Assembly: GCF_035621495.1 (NCBI RefSeq)
Contig: NZ_CP141821.1
Location: 1,206,760-1,270,759, forward strand
Length of the DNA stretch: 64,000 nucleotides
From: Thermococcus sp. SY098
GTDB taxonomy: Archaea > Methanobacteriota_B > Thermococci > Thermococcales > Thermococcaceae
Direction of reading: 5' to 3'
This document shows positions 35,445-43,366 of the stretch, piece after piece. A model generated the notes under the pieces. That model saw nothing but the letters and a program-made list of their open reading frames with translations, searched no databases and was not told where the DNA came from. Each line of letters starts with the position of its first letter. Position 1 is the first letter of the stretch. The position numbers were made by a program, and so were the translations under genes.

Positions 35445-36872
35445 CTAAAGGGTTTGTGAGGGTCGGAAGAATATTCTCTCAGTGTAAAACTTGTTGTAAG
35501 AAAAATATCCCCTACCACGGTACTTTTTCTTTAACTTTTCAAGCTCAAGTGGGCTTCTTGCAACAATTTTCTCGTATTTTTCGTCAAAATCCTCGATGAG
35601 GTTGTTTAGAATCTGGAAGTCTGTTTTGCTGGCTAATGCTCCCATGATTGCTATGTGTGTTGCTCCGTAAACGAGATCGTGGGGTAGTCTGTGCAGGTAT
35701 TGGGTTGCTGTTATTAATGCTACTTGGTTGCTCCTCCCCTCACGGAAGAGTTTATTTACTGCATACCAGCCCCATTTGTCTCTGAGGTAATTCTGCACCT
35801 CGTCAACAAAAACAAAAACTGCAGTGTCTCTTTTTCTTGCGAATTCGTCTATTGCATAGTCTATTACTTTCTTGAAAATTAACAGTTCTTCCTTTTCTGT
35901 GAGCTGGCTGTTTTGAGAAAAGTCTATGACGTTGATTTTGTCATTGTCGATGATTTGGAAAATATCTTGTCTTTTGTCATCGTTTTTAATCAAGATTTTG
36001 CTACGTTTTAACAGGGTCATGACGCTTTTAACGCCCATGTAGGTGCTCTTTTTTGCATCTTTGCCAGCTTTTTGGATGAGTTCTATGTATGCATCCCTTA
36101 TGACTTCATCTGGATCTCTCATTCTCCTGTAATCCCACCGTTCTTCGATTTCTCTTCCATAGATGCTACTCAATGGGATTGTGGTGAAACGGGCTACTTC
36201 TCTGTAATTTAGATGTTTATATCTGAGGTAGCCGGTGGTTACTTCTGCTGTTGGCCCGCTGTCGAGTGCTATGTCTTTTAGATCTCTTGTTGGGTTGAAG
36301 ACTATTCTTCGCATTGGATAAGCTTCTGGTTTGAGTCCGAAGTGGCCGAGGAGTGTGTTCCCCTTGCTTCTTTTCTTTAAGCCAAGGATGTTGGGCCAGG
36401 CCAATGCAAAGTCTCCCATTAAGCCTACTCTTACTGTTCTCTCTTCATTACCAACGAGTATTTTCTGTCCTGAGTGTTCGAGCAGGTATATGTATACTAG
36501 AAAGTCTTTGTAGTTAGGGAGCCTTTTCTCTAAACCTGCCTCGCTGTATTTGTCAAGTAGTTCATAAAATGTTTCTCTAACGAGGATTGCTTTACTTTTG
36601 TCGTATTTTCTTTCAAACACTAAGATAAGGGGTTTTTCATTATGTTGTCCCCATGTTGTGTGCCAAAGTTCTTGGATTAGCGCCCTCATGAACGCTGTCT
36701 TCCAGAATCCCGATGGTCCTAAGATTAGCATGTGCGTTGCCTCATCTGGTTTGAGTATCAGGTGTCTTTTCACGCCTTCTTCCTCTTCTTTTGTGTTCCC
36801 ATGTCCTATGAATATCCTCTGCTCAATATTGTTATGTAGTTGTATGTTTGGAGTTTCAACAGCTTCAGCCAT
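35445..36872 (-). CDS. HerA/FtsK-type P-loop ATPase
   Basis: A 475-residue ATPase. Walker A is GPSGFWKT (about 52-59), with a tryptophan where most P-loops have glycine. Walker B is AVFVFVDEVQNY (about 345), followed by a sensor-like ALITATQYLHRLP. The layout matches HerA/VirB4/FtsK-like motors that move DNA or assemble surface structures. GAGGTG lies 6 bases before the ATG at 36872, and a TATA-like GGTATAATTT is upstream. In such elements this ATPase is thought to drive packaging or transfer; that is inference. Confidence 0.85.
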   Translation of the reverse strand: MAEAVETPNIQLHNNIEQRIFIGHGNTKEEEEGVKRHLILKPDEATHMLILGPSGFWKTAFMRALIQELWHTTWGQHNEKPLILVFERKYDKSKAILVRETFYELLDKYSEAGLEKRLPNYKDFLVYIYLLEHSGQKILVGNEERTVRVGLMGDFALAWPNILGLKKRSKGNTLLGHFGLKPEAYPMRRIVFNPTRDLKDIALDSGPTAEVTTGYLRYKHLNYREVARFTTIPLSSIYGREIEERWDYRRMRDPDEVIRDAYIELIQKAGKDAKKSTYMGVKSVMTLLKRSKILIKNDDKRQDIFQIIDNDKINVIDFSQNSQLTEKEELLIFKKVIDYAIDEFARKRDTAVFVFVDEVQNYLRDKWGWYAVNKLFREGRSNQVALITATQYLHRLPHDLVYGATHIAIMGALASKTDFQILNNLIEDFDEKYEKIVARSPLELEKLKKKYRGRGYFSYNKFYTERIFFRPSQTL

Positions 36873-37015
36873 TTTCCACACCTCTATATCTCAAACTAAC
36901 CCGTTCATTTTACTAAAACAAAAATTATACCCTCTCAGGTGATTTTTAATATTTTCAACTTTTTCGGCAATCATCCAGCTTCTTTTTCAAAATGAACATC
37001 TTTCCCACCACCTGA

Positions 37016-37840
37016 TTATGTTCTGAGATATTTACGGCGTTTTCTTTCGAGAATAAGCCCTAACCCGCCGACAAATAGCCCGCTTAGGATTAATGCTCCC
37101 CACAATCGTTTGGCACTCTTTTTTTCACTCTTGGCTTCGTCAATGTAGTTGCTCTCTGATTGCTGCTCAATTTGCTGAACAAGCCCGGAGAAAACAGCCT
37201 GATATGTCTTCAATTGTTCTTTGAGATACTGACTTTCCCCTTTTAATGCATTGTATTTCTGCGTGAGGTTTGCTAACTTTTCTTTAAGCTTTCTGTTCTC
37301 TTTCGTTAGATTTAGAAGCTTTAACTGTAGTTTATTAAAATCTGTTTGTTGGGAAGGCTTTGTTTTGCTCTGCTGCGGTTTTTGCTGCTGGCTTGTTTGA
37401 GAAGTTAAGCTCTTGATTTTCTCTTTCAGTTGCTCGTTCTCTTTTGTGAGCTCTGCAATCTTGTCCTTGAGTTTTGAAATCTCTGCAAGGTATTTGCTAA
37501 TTGAGAATTTGCCTTCTTTGGGATTTACTGCAACACTCAATGCTTGGCCGCTTTGGATTGAGACAACAGTATAGTTGTTGAATTCCGTGAAGGAAAGTTG
37601 TACGCCAACTAAATTTACACTCTCAGTTTGATTTATTACAAGAAAATCTCTCCTGCTTGGTGTTTCAATTATTGCAAAGTAAACGTGCTTGTTCTTGTCA
37701 TAATCAACTGTCACAGTAATGTTCTCATTGATTACAATTTTATCTCCAGCCTTGAGATAGCCAGTGTATGACCAAGTTGCAGCCTCAACAGTTCCTATTA
37801 ATATTAATAGGAATATTAAAGGAATAAGAGAGCGCTTCAT
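37016..37840 (-). CDS. Surface protein with S-layer-like beta domain, coiled coil and C-terminal anchor
   Basis: A 274-residue protein: signal peptide (1-20, GTVEA), a beta domain (YLKAGDKIVINENITVTVDY), a long coiled coil (about 115-210, with a Gln-rich hinge near 150), and a C-terminal membrane helix (ALILSGLFVGGLGLILE) followed by basic residues. It is the last gene of the right operon. Its fold resembles the host surface protein at 21652. It probably sits on the virion or host envelope. Confidence 0.7.
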   Translation of the reverse strand: MKRSLIPLIFLLILIGTVEAATWSYTGYLKAGDKIVINENITVTVDYDKNKHVYFAIIETPSRRDFLVINQTESVNLVGVQLSFTEFNNYTVVSIQSGQALSVAVNPKEGKFSISKYLAEISKLKDKIAELTKENEQLKEKIKSLTSQTSQQQKPQQSKTKPSQQTDFNKLQLKLLNLTKENRKLKEKLANLTQKYNALKGESQYLKEQLKTYQAVFSGLVQQIEQQSESNYIDEAKSEKKSAKRLWGALILSGLFVGGLGLILERKRRKYLRT

Positions 37841-37843
37841 GCT

Positions 37844-38281
37844 TTATCCCTCCGGGTTGTTTACGGTGATTGTAAGCTCTCTTGGGCTGACGATGGTGAT
37901 GTTCGCAATGTAAACGCTAGTTCCGGCGAAGTACTCTTTTCCAAGAATCGTTATGTTATCGATTGTGATGTTCATAGGCTCCCAAAAGATTCCCTTTGGC
38001 GTGATAAAGAAGAACTTGCCCTTGCTTACGTCATAGTCGGGCTTAATCGTAAAGTCTAGCTCCTTGATTGTTAAGTTACCTCCAACGTAAACAAGCTCTT
38101 CGTAAACATGTAACTGTGTTTGATTGCTGGTCTGATTTCCGCTTTCTGTCTGATTGCTTACTTTTTCTGTTAAATTACTAAGTTCGCTCAGGTCAATGAT
38201 TATCAAAGAGCCTTCCTTTCTTATGCATCCGGCTGATAAGACCATTAATCCAATTAAAACAAATACGAAAGCCCTCTTCAT
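37844..38281 (-). CDS. Secreted lipoprotein with S-layer-like beta domain
   Basis: A 145-residue protein with a lipobox, LSAGC, near residue 18, a Thr/Asn-rich spacer with N-glycosylation sequons, and one beta domain (VGGNLTIKELDFTIKPDYD, then VYIANITIVS). GGGTGATGAGA precedes the ATG at 38281. The domain resembles that of the neighbouring 274-residue protein. Confidence 0.7.
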   Translation of the reverse strand: MKRAFVFVLIGLMVLSAGCIRKEGSLIIIDLSELSNLTEKVSNQTESGNQTSNQTQLHVYEELVYVGGNLTIKELDFTIKPDYDVSKGKFFFITPKGIFWEPMNITIDNITILGKEYFAGTSVYIANITIVSPRELTITVNNPEG

Positions 38282-38286
38282 TCTCA

Positions 38287-38817
38287 TCACCCCAAGCTTA
38301 TCGATTCAAATGGACTTTCAACAACAACGGCTCCGGTTTGTCTGTTCACGCAAACAACATTGTATGTGTTCAGTTTCGTGCCTTGAACCTCCTGCCAGAC
38401 CTCAAAACACCAGTACCAGCCTGTTTTCTTTTCTTTCTCTGTCAAAGTTTCTGGCTTAACAAAGAACCGAATATCAATGTTCGCTTCTTTCAGCTTTTGA
38501 TTTAGCGGAGCAAAGTGCTGTCTTGCAAGAGTGTAAGCCTCTTCAGCCGTGACATTGTAGAATTCTAAGTGCTGTCCGGTTTTGGCAACTAACAAGCCGC
38601 CAGCATACTTTAGAATCAGTGTTGAGTTTTCTTTGTATGCAATGAATCCTTCTTTGGGATAGCCAAGCTCCCACAATCGCTTTTCAATCGGGTTTGGACG
38701 ATTGTCGATATACTCTTTAGCGGCGTAAATGATGAGCGTTGAAAAAATGAAGAGTGCTAAGAGGATTTTTGCTAAGCTCGGTTGTCGTGGAGAATAAGTG
38801 TAAGGGGAGAGGCTCAT
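38287..38817 (-). CDS. Membrane-anchored extracellular protein, unknown
   Basis: A 176-residue protein with one N-terminal membrane helix (ILLALFIFSTLIIYAA, about 18-33) and an alpha/beta exterior domain with two cysteines, one in WYWCFEVW and one in VVCVNRQTG, that could form a disulfide. The C-terminal half resembles PepSY-type domains in pattern (RQTGAVVVE). GGAGGTGA lies directly before the ATG. Confidence 0.65.
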   Translation of the reverse strand: MSLSPYTYSPRQPSLAKILLALFIFSTLIIYAAKEYIDNRPNPIEKRLWELGYPKEGFIAYKENSTLILKYAGGLLVAKTGQHLEFYNVTAEEAYTLARQHFAPLNQKLKEANIDIRFFVKPETLTEKEKKTGWYWCFEVWQEVQGTKLNTYNVVCVNRQTGAVVVESPFESISLG

Positions 38818-38828
38818 TCACCTCCCCC

Positions 38829-39638
38829 CTAACCGGATTCAGAAGAGACTGTTACGGGCCATGTGGAGGAGGCATTGGCTTGGAGAATGAGTGGACTTGT
38901 CTCGTTGAACAGCATTGCTGTATTGCCTGATAGATCCTTGACCTCGAACCAGAATGCGTAGTAGTTGCCTTCAGTGATGTTGCTTAGTGTTATTGGGCTT
39001 GTAGTGCTGTTTACAATGCTAAATGTAACATTGGCAAAGTCGTTAACGCTGTTCCCGGCGTAATGAACTATGTACTCGGCAATTGCATCGTTGTCAGTTG
39101 CATTGAAGCTGATTGTGAATGTTTGTGCAGTTGCATTGTAGTCAATGCTAACGCTGTTGATTACAGGATCAAATGTGTCTTTAACTGTCAGGCTGTAAAC
39201 GTCAGTCTTGTAGGTTTTGGTCTCGTTGTTGGCTAAATACATGACTTCAATGTAGTAATAAACAACATCACCGTATTGTGTTGGAATTGTTGCCGTGTAG
39301 GTTTTATTATTCTCGGTAGCTTGAACAGCTGTGTAAGTTGCATTGGCTGGATCGGCAACATTAAGTGCATAGTAAACGCTGACATTTTGCACTTCAGCAC
39401 CCTCTGAAGCTACAACAACAAAGGTAACTGCAACGCTTGCGTCAGCGTTAACGGCAGCTGATAAGTTTTCAACAGCAACGGTTGGCTCTGAAGTCTGCTC
39501 TTCTGTTGTGTTGCTGTTTAAGATGTTGTTAAGGTCAACTACTGAACCAATGTTGGGCTTTGCCACGATAAAGTACCCCGCAACTAACAACAGCACCAAA
39601 AACCCCGCCACAATCCAATTTTGCATGCTTTTCTTCAT
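38829..39638 (-). CDS. Anchored surface protein with Ig/FN3-like domains
   Basis: A 269-residue protein with an N-terminal helix (WIVAGFLVLLLVAGYFIVA) and two Ig- or fibronectin-type beta domains (about 52-150 and 155-250; the second starts DTFDPVINSVSIDYN). It has more than a dozen N-x-S/T sequons, so it should be heavily glycosylated outside the cell or on the virion. GGGGGTGTTTTGA precedes the ATG. Possibly a spike or pilin-like protein. Confidence 0.7.
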   Translation of the reverse strand: MKKSMQNWIVAGFLVLLLVAGYFIVAKPNIGSVVDLNNILNSNTTEEQTSEPTVAVENLSAAVNADASVAVTFVVVASEGAEVQNVSVYYALNVADPANATYTAVQATENNKTYTATIPTQYGDVVYYYIEVMYLANNETKTYKTDVYSLTVKDTFDPVINSVSIDYNATAQTFTISFNATDNDAIAEYIVHYAGNSVNDFANVTFSIVNSTTSPITLSNITEGNYYAFWFEVKDLSGNTAMLFNETSPLILQANASSTWPVTVSSESG

Positions 39639-39899
39639 TCAAAACACCCCCTTAAACGCGTTAGCAATATCTTCTAGGAGCGAGGGGATCGACTTGAGGA
39701 GATTCACAAAAGCATCAAACAACGAAAATTCCTTCATAAACGCAAATGCCGCTAAAATGCCAAAGGTAAGTTTGAGTCCTCTGCTCCCGCTGGCGAAGCT
39801 TAGAACTAAGAAGACAATGCCTAAGATGAGGTAGGGATGAGTTCCTGCCAAGTTCTGCATTCCATTGATGATTGCATTAATTGTTCCAGCGTCCACCAT
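39639..39899 (-). CDS. Two-helix membrane protein, candidate major coat protein
   Basis: An 86-residue protein with two hydrophobic stretches (YLILGIVFLVLSFA and LKLTFGILAAFAFM) separated by a short basic turn, flanked by amphipathic ends. This size and pattern resemble the coat proteins of spindle-shaped archaeal viruses such as PAV1 and SSV1. GGTGATTGGCA precedes the ATG at 39899. The coat role is inference from size, fold and operon position. Confidence 0.6.
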   Translation of the reverse strand: MVDAGTINAIINGMQNLAGTHPYLILGIVFLVLSFASGSRGLKLTFGILAAFAFMKEFSLFDAFVNLLKSIPSLLEDIANAFKGVF

Positions 39900-39905
39900 T
39901 GCCAA

Positions 39906-40244
39906 TCACCTTCCTTGCCTAGATGCAAGTCCCATGAGTATTCCAGCAGTTGCAAAACCGACAACGCTCTTGAGAAGTTCTGCAACAACTTGAGTTGGAT
40001 TGTTGTAAATTGCAACAAGGTAGACTCCTGCAATAGTTCCAAGAGCTAAGAGATCTGCAAGTCCCCACTGCGGGCTGATGAATCTTAAAAACGCTAACGT
40101 GAGCAACACTGCAAGCCCAACGACATAATACCACTCAGCGCCAAACCCAAGTATTGTGAGAGTAGTTTTCAGCGTATTCTGGAGCACTGTAATGTTCAAG
40201 AGATAAAAGATGAAAGCAGCTGCAAGCCTCTGCCAGTCCTTCAT
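39906..40244 (-). CDS. Multi-pass membrane protein of the virion-like operon
   Basis: A 112-residue protein with four hydrophobic helices (about 8-25, 35-56, 61-78 and 88-106). GGTGATGACA precedes the ATG at 40244, and its start overlaps the upstream gene's stop region. Its fold pattern matches the two larger membrane proteins upstream but I see no clear sequence similarity. Function unknown. Confidence 0.65.
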   Translation of the reverse strand: MKDWQRLAAAFIFYLLNITVLQNTLKTTLTILGFGAEWYYVVGLAVLLTLAFLRFISPQWGLADLLALGTIAGVYLVAIYNNPTQVVAELLKSVVGFATAGILMGLASRQGR

Positions 40245-40249
40245 TGTCA

Positions 40250-40759
40250 TCACCCGAGTAGTCCTGCTGGCAGAATCACAACATTGTGGAAGCCACCAAT
40301 GAGCTGTGCTGCCAACCAGATTATTGTCATCCAAGGTTCATCGCCAGTCTCTGGAAGCATTGCGTAAGCACTCATTATGCCAACCCAAACCAAAACGCCA
40401 GGATTGTATTCTCCAAGATTTAGCGTTACTGCCCCACCAAGCATTGCAAGCATGCCAAAGAATATTGCCGCACTAACTATCACTGGAGCAAAGATTGCGG
40501 CAAGATCATTCCTTTGCCCGCCAGTCATTCTCTGGTAAACAACGTTGTACATGCGGTAGTATGCCGTCTTGTCAATGAAGTAGTCCATTGCATCAAGAAA
40601 GAGCACTACTGCTAGTGGGGTTGCTCGGACTGCTTCAACAAAATTACCTGCTGTTACTGACTTATCAACTGCATACTTCATAATGAATGCAAACATGCCT
40701 ATTGCAATTGCTGTTCTAATGAGAACTCTCCCAATTGCGAGCTTCTTGTAATCAGCCAA
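40250..40759 (-). CDS. Membrane protein, paralogue of the next gene
   Basis: A 169-residue protein with four to five helices. It aligns along its length with the protein at 40752-41264: AVTLNLG with AITLNF, LPETGD with WPKTGT, and AQLIGGFHNVVIL with VQLVTGFKFLTLF. It starts with TTG at 40759, 6 bases after GGAGGTG, inside the end of its paralogue. It is probably a structural or channel-like protein of the virion-like operon. Confidence 0.65.
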   Translation of the reverse strand: MADYKKLAIGRVLIRTAIAIGMFAFIMKYAVDKSVTAGNFVEAVRATPLAVVLFLDAMDYFIDKTAYYRMYNVVYQRMTGGQRNDLAAIFAPVIVSAAIFFGMLAMLGGAVTLNLGEYNPGVLVWVGIMSAYAMLPETGDEPWMTIIWLAAQLIGGFHNVVILPAGLLG

Positions 40760-41264
40760 CGCCAACACCTCCAAACAGGGTCAGGAATTTGAAGCCCGTA
40801 ACAAGTTGCACGGCAAGCCAATACAAGAGGGAGAATTCGCTTGTTCCAGTCTTTGGCCAGAGCAAGAGGAGCGTTAGGACTCCTGCGACGACATAAGTTA
40901 TTGGGCTGATGATGGCGAAGTTTAGGGTGATTGCTCCAGCGAGCAGCCATGTAACGACGATGAAAAATAGCCCGGCAACTGCAAATGCTGACAGCACTCC
41001 AGCAAAACTCTTCTGCCTACCCCAAACTTTTTTGTAAAGGCTGCCTGTGTCAAAGAGGTAATCCATGATGACGACGAATCCAATTATTGGCAATGGGATG
41101 CTTGCAAATGCTTGGTTGAACTGTGCTGCCGTAATTGAGTGCTCTTGCGCATACCAAGAGATGCCAGCCATTATCAGTGCTATTACTGCTTTGTAAATCA
41201 AATTTGGAAGGAAAGAGCCTCCAAAGAGGCTCTTATTTTTAGATGCGTTTTCAGCCGTTTTCAC
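40752..41264 (-). CDS. Membrane protein, paralogue of the downstream gene
   Basis: A 170-residue protein starting at GTG 41264, 8 bases after the stop of the 695-residue surface gene and next to GGAGGTG. An ATG frame extends 47 codons into that gene but is unlikely, since the GTG start gives the same length as the paralogue. Four to five helices (about 22-38, 48-70, 90-112, 115-130 and 140-160). Confidence 0.65.
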   Translation of the reverse strand: MKTAENASKNKSLFGGSFLPNLIYKAVIALIMAGISWYAQEHSITAAQFNQAFASIPLPIIGFVVIMDYLFDTGSLYKKVWGRQKSFAGVLSAFAVAGLFFIVVTWLLAGAITLNFAIISPITYVVAGVLTLLLLWPKTGTSEFSLLYWLAVQLVTGFKFLTLFGGVGVG

Positions 41265-41272
41265 CACCTCCA

Positions 41273-43360
41273 CTACCAGAATTTGAGTTTGCTGATTAAT
41301 GGTCCCAATAAGTGCTCTCCAACAAACTTGCCAGAGAACCATCCCACGAGGATCACCAATCCAAGGAAAGAACCCATAGGTCCAAGGAATTGTCTGCCGA
41401 ACCAAGTAACGGCTGCTGCAATCATTATTACAACCAAGTCAGCCATTGTAAGCCCGAATGGAAGGCTGATGCCACTTAAAAAGTTTGAAAAGTCCCAATG
41501 GGGTTCATATTGTTTTGCAAGAGCCTCAATGTTTTGTGCTTGTTCTGCGTTCCATTTTGCCTGTTCTTTGAGCCCGTTGGTTGCTTTTATTGCCGCATTA
41601 AGCCAAAAGTCACCAGCGTCTTCCATTTTTCTTGCATAATTTAACCAGTTGAGGGCCCATTTTTTATCTTTGCCCTTCTTTACCTCTTCGAGATATTTGT
41701 CGAGGCCCTTTTCTGCTTTGTCGTAAGCTTCTTTCGCCCTCTTTGCATATTCAATGCCTTCAGGAATGTTCATTGTCTCGGCCTTTGCTCTTAGCTCGTC
41801 TGCTTGTAGTTTTTTCTTTTCAAGTTCTTGCTTGATTGTGTTGACAAGCTGTTGTGCTGCTTCTATATCAGCCGCAGTTACTTGTGACTTATTCGTTAGT
41901 TCAACAAGGGGCTTAACCCTCGAATCCTTGAAAGCAATCTCAATGTTCTCTTGCACGGAAACTTTTGGAACGACCATAAACCATATTGGAATCTTGACCC
42001 CATCATCACGAGTCAATTCAAGATAGGCAAGTCCAGCAACAACATAGTCAATAGTATCATTCGTTGAAGTGTACTTGACTGGTAAACCAAGTTCATAAGA
42101 AGTTGTGAAATCAGTCATCTTAGTTGACTTCGTGTAAGCTATCTCCCATTCTCCTCCTTTAATAACTCTCGCAACAATGATTCTGAAGTCATCGCCGAAA
42201 ACTGGAGGTTTTCCATTGACTTTTATCAGCGGATCAAAGTACTCAGGAACCGCTTGGAAAATGAACTTCCAGTTTGCTGTTGAATCCATCACATGAATTG
42301 GTGTCGCCATGCTGATGACTTCAAAGTTTGATAGGGCTCCATAAAGCCGTTGTTGGAATATTTGATACATGTCAACATACTCAGAATTCAACATACTTTT
42401 TGGAGCGCTGGCAGTTAGGTTTCCAAACTGTCCAAAATCTGGAACTCCAGAAGTATGCATGTAAGCGCTCGTGGTTTCTCCAACAACGTCAGTATCAGCC
42501 ATACCAGTGAAGATATAACAGGTCTTCGTAGTATTATCGTAAACGTATTTGCTACCTCCAGCAAGACTGCTACACTCTTCTTGACTGTCTGCTGTCTTCC
42601 ACTCCCACATCTCCCTTTGAGCCTGAACCTCAACGCCTATCTCAAAACGAGGAACAACCGCATTGGTGAGGTTATGGTAAATATTTCTGTTAAAAGTACC
42701 AGAGTAAACTGCATCTCTCACCATGTAAACGTAATCATCTGGAACTTTCAGCACTGTTCCAAGAACAAATTCTTCACCGTTTAACAGTGGGACATCATCA
42801 CCGCTCCAAGACCACGTCCTTGTCCAGAGCTTTTGACCTGTTTCCGTATCAATTACATAAACTTTGACGCTGTACAAGTGCAGATAAGCCCAATCCGGGT
42901 TCTTCTTTGCAACAGTGATCTTGACCTGAACAGGGAAGGCACTGAATCCATAAACTTTATCGGGCCCATACACTTCGACCTTTAAATCTCCAAGAGAGCC
43001 CTGCTGCTGGTAATCATAGCTCACAAAATCGCTCATCAGCATCTGAGTGTACTTTGCAAGCTGCTTGTACGCCTCCTGCTGTGCTTCCTTGGAAAGCTTT
43101 AGCCACTCCTCATAATCCTTTCCCTCTAAAACGTCTTCCGTTGTTGCATTTTTATCTGCAGTTTCTGTTTCTCTGGATGTAGGTGCTTTCTCTTTCCCCC
43201 CTCCCCCATGAGTTACAACATATGTAGTTCCGGCTCCAGCAATAAATGCCAATATTAAAGCCACAACAACCCATACCGCAAACCTGTAAACTACGAACCT
43301 CTTGAGCTTTCTTGGATTCATATTAACAGAAATAAACGGAAAAGGAAAATTCACGTACAC
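41273..43360 (-). CDS. Large anchored surface protein with C-terminal coiled coil and two helices
   Basis: A 695-residue protein. An N-terminal helix (VVALILAFIAGAGTTYVV, about 33-50) anchors it, a large extracellular beta-rich region follows (about 100-500) with two cysteines near 276 and 292, then a coiled coil (about 530-625) and two C-terminal helices (MADLVVIMIAAAVTWFG and FLGLVILVGWFSG). GGAGGTG lies 7 bases before the GTG start at 43360; a further ATG at 43321 is possible. It is the largest protein of the element and may form the spike or a fusion-like machine. Confidence 0.75.
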   Translation of the reverse strand: MYVNFPFPFISVNMNPRKLKRFVVYRFAVWVVVALILAFIAGAGTTYVVTHGGGGKEKAPTSRETETADKNATTEDVLEGKDYEEWLKLSKEAQQEAYKQLAKYTQMLMSDFVSYDYQQQGSLGDLKVEVYGPDKVYGFSAFPVQVKITVAKKNPDWAYLHLYSVKVYVIDTETGQKLWTRTWSWSGDDVPLLNGEEFVLGTVLKVPDDYVYMVRDAVYSGTFNRNIYHNLTNAVVPRFEIGVEVQAQREMWEWKTADSQEECSSLAGGSKYVYDNTTKTCYIFTGMADTDVVGETTSAYMHTSGVPDFGQFGNLTASAPKSMLNSEYVDMYQIFQQRLYGALSNFEVISMATPIHVMDSTANWKFIFQAVPEYFDPLIKVNGKPPVFGDDFRIIVARVIKGGEWEIAYTKSTKMTDFTTSYELGLPVKYTSTNDTIDYVVAGLAYLELTRDDGVKIPIWFMVVPKVSVQENIEIAFKDSRVKPLVELTNKSQVTAADIEAAQQLVNTIKQELEKKKLQADELRAKAETMNIPEGIEYAKRAKEAYDKAEKGLDKYLEEVKKGKDKKWALNWLNYARKMEDAGDFWLNAAIKATNGLKEQAKWNAEQAQNIEALAKQYEPHWDFSNFLSGISLPFGLTMADLVVIMIAAAVTWFGRQFLGPMGSFLGLVILVGWFSGKFVGEHLLGPLISKLKFW

Positions 43361-43366
43361 TATGCA

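Noticed and set aside
41273-41405. Upstream ATG giving a 217-residue version of the membrane protein at 40752.
   Set aside because: It would overlap the large surface gene by 133 bp; the GTG at 41264 gives the paralogue's length and lies at a ribosome site.
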